7,130 bases of DNA. Source: Candidatus Sabulitectum sp. (GTDB lineage Bacteria; Fermentibacterota; Fermentibacteria; Fermentibacterales; JCC-6). The notes under the pieces are model-generated. The model saw only the letters and a list, made by a program, of their open reading frames with translations. It was not told the origin of the DNA and ran no database searches. Every line of letters starts with the position of its first letter. The stretch's first letter is position 1. The position numbers were made by a program, and so were the translations under genes. Location: assembly GCA_029940175.1 (NCBI GenBank), contig JAOZRM010000163.1:1-7130 (forward strand), in the 5' to 3' direction. Shown here in pieces: positions 4,924-7,130 of this stretch.

Positions 4924-7130
4924 ACATTCACCTCCACAGCGGGACGGTTTACCTTCTCCTCTTTCACTGAGGTGAACGAGAGAACATCACCATTTCGCCT
5001 GGCGCTGACTTTTCTGCCTCCGGAGAGTTCACCGGAAACAAGTAAATCTGTTAGAGGATCTTCAAGAAGTCTCTGGATGGTCCTTCTCAGATGCCGGGCA
5101 CCTGCATCACGACTGAATCCGCTTTCTGTAAGAAGATCAAGAGCTTCGTTTTCGATCACAAGTTCGATATCCAATTCGCGCAGCCTTTGGAGAATCTCTG
5201 CAAGCTGCATTTCTACGATAGTTCTAATATTGTCCACACTCAATGAGTTGAAAACTATCACACTGTCAAGGCGGTTCATAAACTCGAGTGGGAACAGTAT
5301 CTTGGCAGCACTGAGTATGGCATTCGCTTCGGATTCCGAATCCTCTCGCTGAAATCCAACAGTTCCACTGCCACTGGTGCTTTTCTGTGACAGGTTCCCG
5401 GTCATGATGATGATAGTATTACTGAAATCAATTTTTCTTCCGTAACTATCCGTCATAATTCCATAATCCATCACTTGAAGCAGCATATTGTAAACATCCG
5501 AGTGAGCTTTTTCTATCTCATCCAATAAAACCACAGAATATGGTCTCCTGCGAACTTTCTCTGTGAGCTGTCCGCCGTCATCATACCCAACATAGCCCGG
5601 AGGAGCGCCAACCAGTCTTGATCCGGAGAAACCCTCTCTGTATTCGGACATGTCGATTCGTATAAGGGCATTCTTGTCTCCGAATACCTGTTCTGCAAGT
5701 ATTCGAGCAGTCTCTGTCTTGCCCACCCCCGATGGTCCCAGAAAAAGGAAACAACCGGTGGGTCTTGTGTTGCTTCGAAGTCCGACACGCCCTCGTCTTA
5801 TTGCATTGGAGATATGCTTTATTGCTGTGGACTGACCGATAAGACTCTCAGCCATTCTAACCTCAAGATCTGAAAGCCTTGAAGTTTCACTTTCACCTAC
5901 CCTGCTGATGGGAATTCCTGTCATCTCAGCAACAACAGCAGCAACGTCATCCAAAGAAATTTCAACTGGTGGCAGACTGTCGATCCAGTGGTTACGGGAA
6001 TCCTCCAGAGCTTTTTCAAGACGGAGAACTTCCTCTCCGAATCTGGAAACGCTGCCAAGATTCCTTTTCTCACCGGCTTCATCCTGTTCGCGCCTCATAT
6101 CCAGAAGGCTGTCATGAAGTTCAATCAGAGAGTCCGGTGGGCTGGATGCCCTGGCATGTGCTCTGGCACCTGCTTCATCCATAACATCTATCGCTTTATC
6201 CGGAAGATGCCTTCCACTGATATACCTGTGAGCAAGGATCGCACAGCTCTTGAGGCTCTCCGGTGGAAAAACAGCATTGTGATGGTGCTGATACCTGTCT
6301 TTCAATCCCTCGAGAATCTCCAGAGTCAGTTCAACTGATGGGGGGTCAACATTGACAGGCTGAAATCTTCGTTCCAGAGCTCCATCCTTTTCAATCCTTC
6401 TTCTGTATTCATCAAGAGTTGTGGCACCAATACACTGGAATTCTCCTCTGGCAAGAGCGGGTTTCAGCAGGTTGGCTGCATCAATAGCTCCCTCGGCACC
6501 TCCTGCGCCCACAATGGTATGAATCTCATCGATAAAGAGAATAACATTCCCGTCTTCCCGTATTTCTCGAAGAAGTGCTTTAAGTCGCTCTTCAAACTGC
6601 CCGCGATACTTTGTGCCAGCCAGAATGGAGGCCATGTCAAGAGCCATGATCCTTTTCCCGTAAAGGGGAAGCGGAACCCTGCCGGAAAGAATTCGGAGAG
6701 CAAGACCTTCAACGATGGCAGTTTTTCCTACTCCCGGCTCACCCAGAAGCACCGGATTGGATTTTTTTCTTCTGCACAGAACCTGAACGATACGGTCAAT
6801 TTCCGTTGACCTGCCGATAACAGGGTCCAGACCGTTCTCGGATCCCAGAAGAGTCAGGTCGCGACAGAAGTATTCAAGAGCAGATGTAGCTTTCTCCTGC
6901 TCAGGAGATTTCTTCTCTCCGGATGTCTTCAAGGTGTCAAAAAGTTTGTCGTAATTGACACCATACTGCCAGAGTAATGCTGAAGACCCGCTGTCTATCC
7001 TTGACAGCGCAAGAAGAAGGTGCTCTGTAGAAATGGAAACTGAGTTCAATTTCGCAGCTTGGATTTTTGCATCTGCAAGAATGGATCTTGAACGGTGGCT
7101 CCATGTTAGATTTGTTCTGTCTACAAGGTA
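4920..7130 (-). CDS. clpC: ClpC-type AAA+ unfoldase, Clp protease ATP-binding subunit (5' end beyond window)
   Basis: A Hsp100 ring ATPase that unfolds proteins in the cytoplasm, probably feeding ClpP. The frame is open from the window edge (736 residues visible). A TTG at 7049 is not the real start, because the Clp N-domain helices continue upstream of it (SILADAKIQAAKL, then ISTEHLLLALSR). Counting from the edge codon, D1 has Walker A GEPGVGKT (130-137), pore loop GTKYRGQFEER (about 172-182) and Walker B FIDEIHT (about 199-205). A short coiled-coil middle domain (about 330-385), far smaller than in ClpB, marks it as ClpC-like. D2 has GPSGVGKT (465-472), pore loop GYVG (512-515), Walker B VVLLDE (533-538), and the sensor-2 region GARHLRR (677-683). 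A VGF tripeptide (591-593) sits where ClpC has its ClpP-docking loop. Sensor-1 reads MTGNLS rather than the usual MTSN. Compared with about 810 aa for B. subtilis ClpC, roughly 75 N-terminal residues are missing beyond the edge. ClpA is less likely given the GYDDGG and VGF context. Confidence 0.93.
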   Translation of the reverse strand, partial: YLVDRTNLTWSHRSRSILADAKIQAAKLNSVSISTEHLLLALSRIDSGSSALLWQYGVNYDKLFDTLKTSGEKKSPEQEKATSALEYFCRDLTLLGSENGLDPVIGRSTEIDRIVQVLCRRKKSNPVLLGEPGVGKTAIVEGLALRILSGRVPLPLYGKRIMALDMASILAGTKYRGQFEERLKALLREIREDGNVILFIDEIHTIVGAGGAEGAIDAANLLKPALARGEFQCIGATTLDEYRRRIEKDGALERRFQPVNVDPPSVELTLEILEGLKDRYQHHHNAVFPPESLKSCAILAHRYISGRHLPDKAIDVMDEAGARAHARASSPPDSLIELHDSLLDMRREQDEAGEKRNLGSVSRFGEEVLRLEKALEDSRNHWIDSLPPVEISLDDVAAVVAEMTGIPISRVGESETSRLSDLEVRMAESLIGQSTAIKHISNAIRRGRVGLRSNTRPTGCFLFLGPSGVGKTETARILAEQVFGDKNALIRIDMSEYREGFSGSRLVGAPPGYVGYDDGGQLTEKVRRRPYSVVLLDEIEKAHSDVYNMLLQVMDYGIMTDSYGRKIDFSNTIIIMTGNLSQKSTSGSGTVGFQREDSESEANAILSAAKILFPLEFMNRLDSVIVFNSLSVDNIRTIVEMQLAEILQRLRELDIELVIENEALDLLTESGFSRDAGARHLRRTIQRLLEDPLTDLLVSGELSGGRKVSARRNGDVLSFTSVKEEKVNRPAVEVNV
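4928..4935 (-). promoter_or_regulatory. Strong Shine-Dalgarno for bamA inside the end of clpC
   Basis: Read on the minus strand, GGAGGTGA lies just before the bamA ATG at 4923, with seven bases between GGAGG and the ATG. It is embedded in the last sense codons of the clpC-like gene, whose TGA stop (4922-4920) overlaps the bamA ATG as ATGA. This fixes the bamA start. It also suggests that bamA can recruit ribosomes on its own as well as by re-initiation after the unfoldase gene. Confidence 0.85.

Noticed and set aside
4310..4975. Plus-strand open frame of 221 codons
   Set aside because: It lies antisense to the bamA signal peptide and POTRA region, has low-complexity Ser/Pro/Arg-rich sequence and no recognisable domain. 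The minus-strand gene is unmistakable.
5513..5788. Minus-strand short frames inside the clpC-like and bamA genes
   Set aside because: They are out-of-frame shadows within genes whose own frame has intact motifs throughout; no sign of a frameshift was found.
7047..7049. TTG as the start of the ClpC-like protein
   Set aside because: The open frame continues upstream to the window edge with sequence matching the Clp N-domain repeat, so the real start lies outside the window.

Overview
The whole window is one tightly packed minus-strand gene cluster of a diderm (lipopolysaccharide-making) bacterium. There is no gap longer than about 11 bp between genes. In transcription order (high to low coordinate) it reads: a ClpC-type AAA+ unfoldase (5' end outside the window), the outer-membrane assembly protein BamA, an OmpH/Skp periplasmic chaperone, the lipid A acyltransferase LpxD, and a fused LpxC-FabZ enzyme (3' end outside the window). 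No RNA gene, mobile element, CRISPR array, terminator or convincing promoter is visible. The promoter and terminator must lie outside the window or inside coding sequence.

The organism cannot be named from this sequence. The LpxC-FabZ fusion next to bamA-ompH-lpxD is well known from Bacteroidetes/Chlorobi and relatives, so a member of the FCB superphylum or another deep diderm lineage is a reasonable inference. Base composition is moderate (visually close to half G+C). The exported proteins are strikingly acidic, which may hint at a saline or marine habitat, but this is weak evidence.

Layout: 7130-4920 clpC-like gene; 4923-2686 bamA; 2674-2168 ompH/skp; about 2175-1138 lpxD; 1138-1 lpxC-fabZ. 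The junctions are an ATGA overlap (clpC/bamA), an 11-bp gap (bamA/ompH), an overlap of 8 or 14 bp (ompH/lpxD) and a TGATG overlap (lpxD/lpxC). This suggests one polycistronic message with translational coupling along its length.

Functionally the cluster builds the outer membrane. Skp carries unfolded outer-membrane proteins across the periplasm and BamA inserts them. LpxC commits UDP-sugar to lipid A and LpxD adds the second acyl chain. FabZ draws on the same 3-hydroxyacyl-ACP pool for phospholipid fatty acids. The least expected member is the cytoplasmic ClpC-type unfoldase at the 5' side, whose stop codon overlaps the bamA start. The content is otherwise recognisable, and I do not see a wholly new system.
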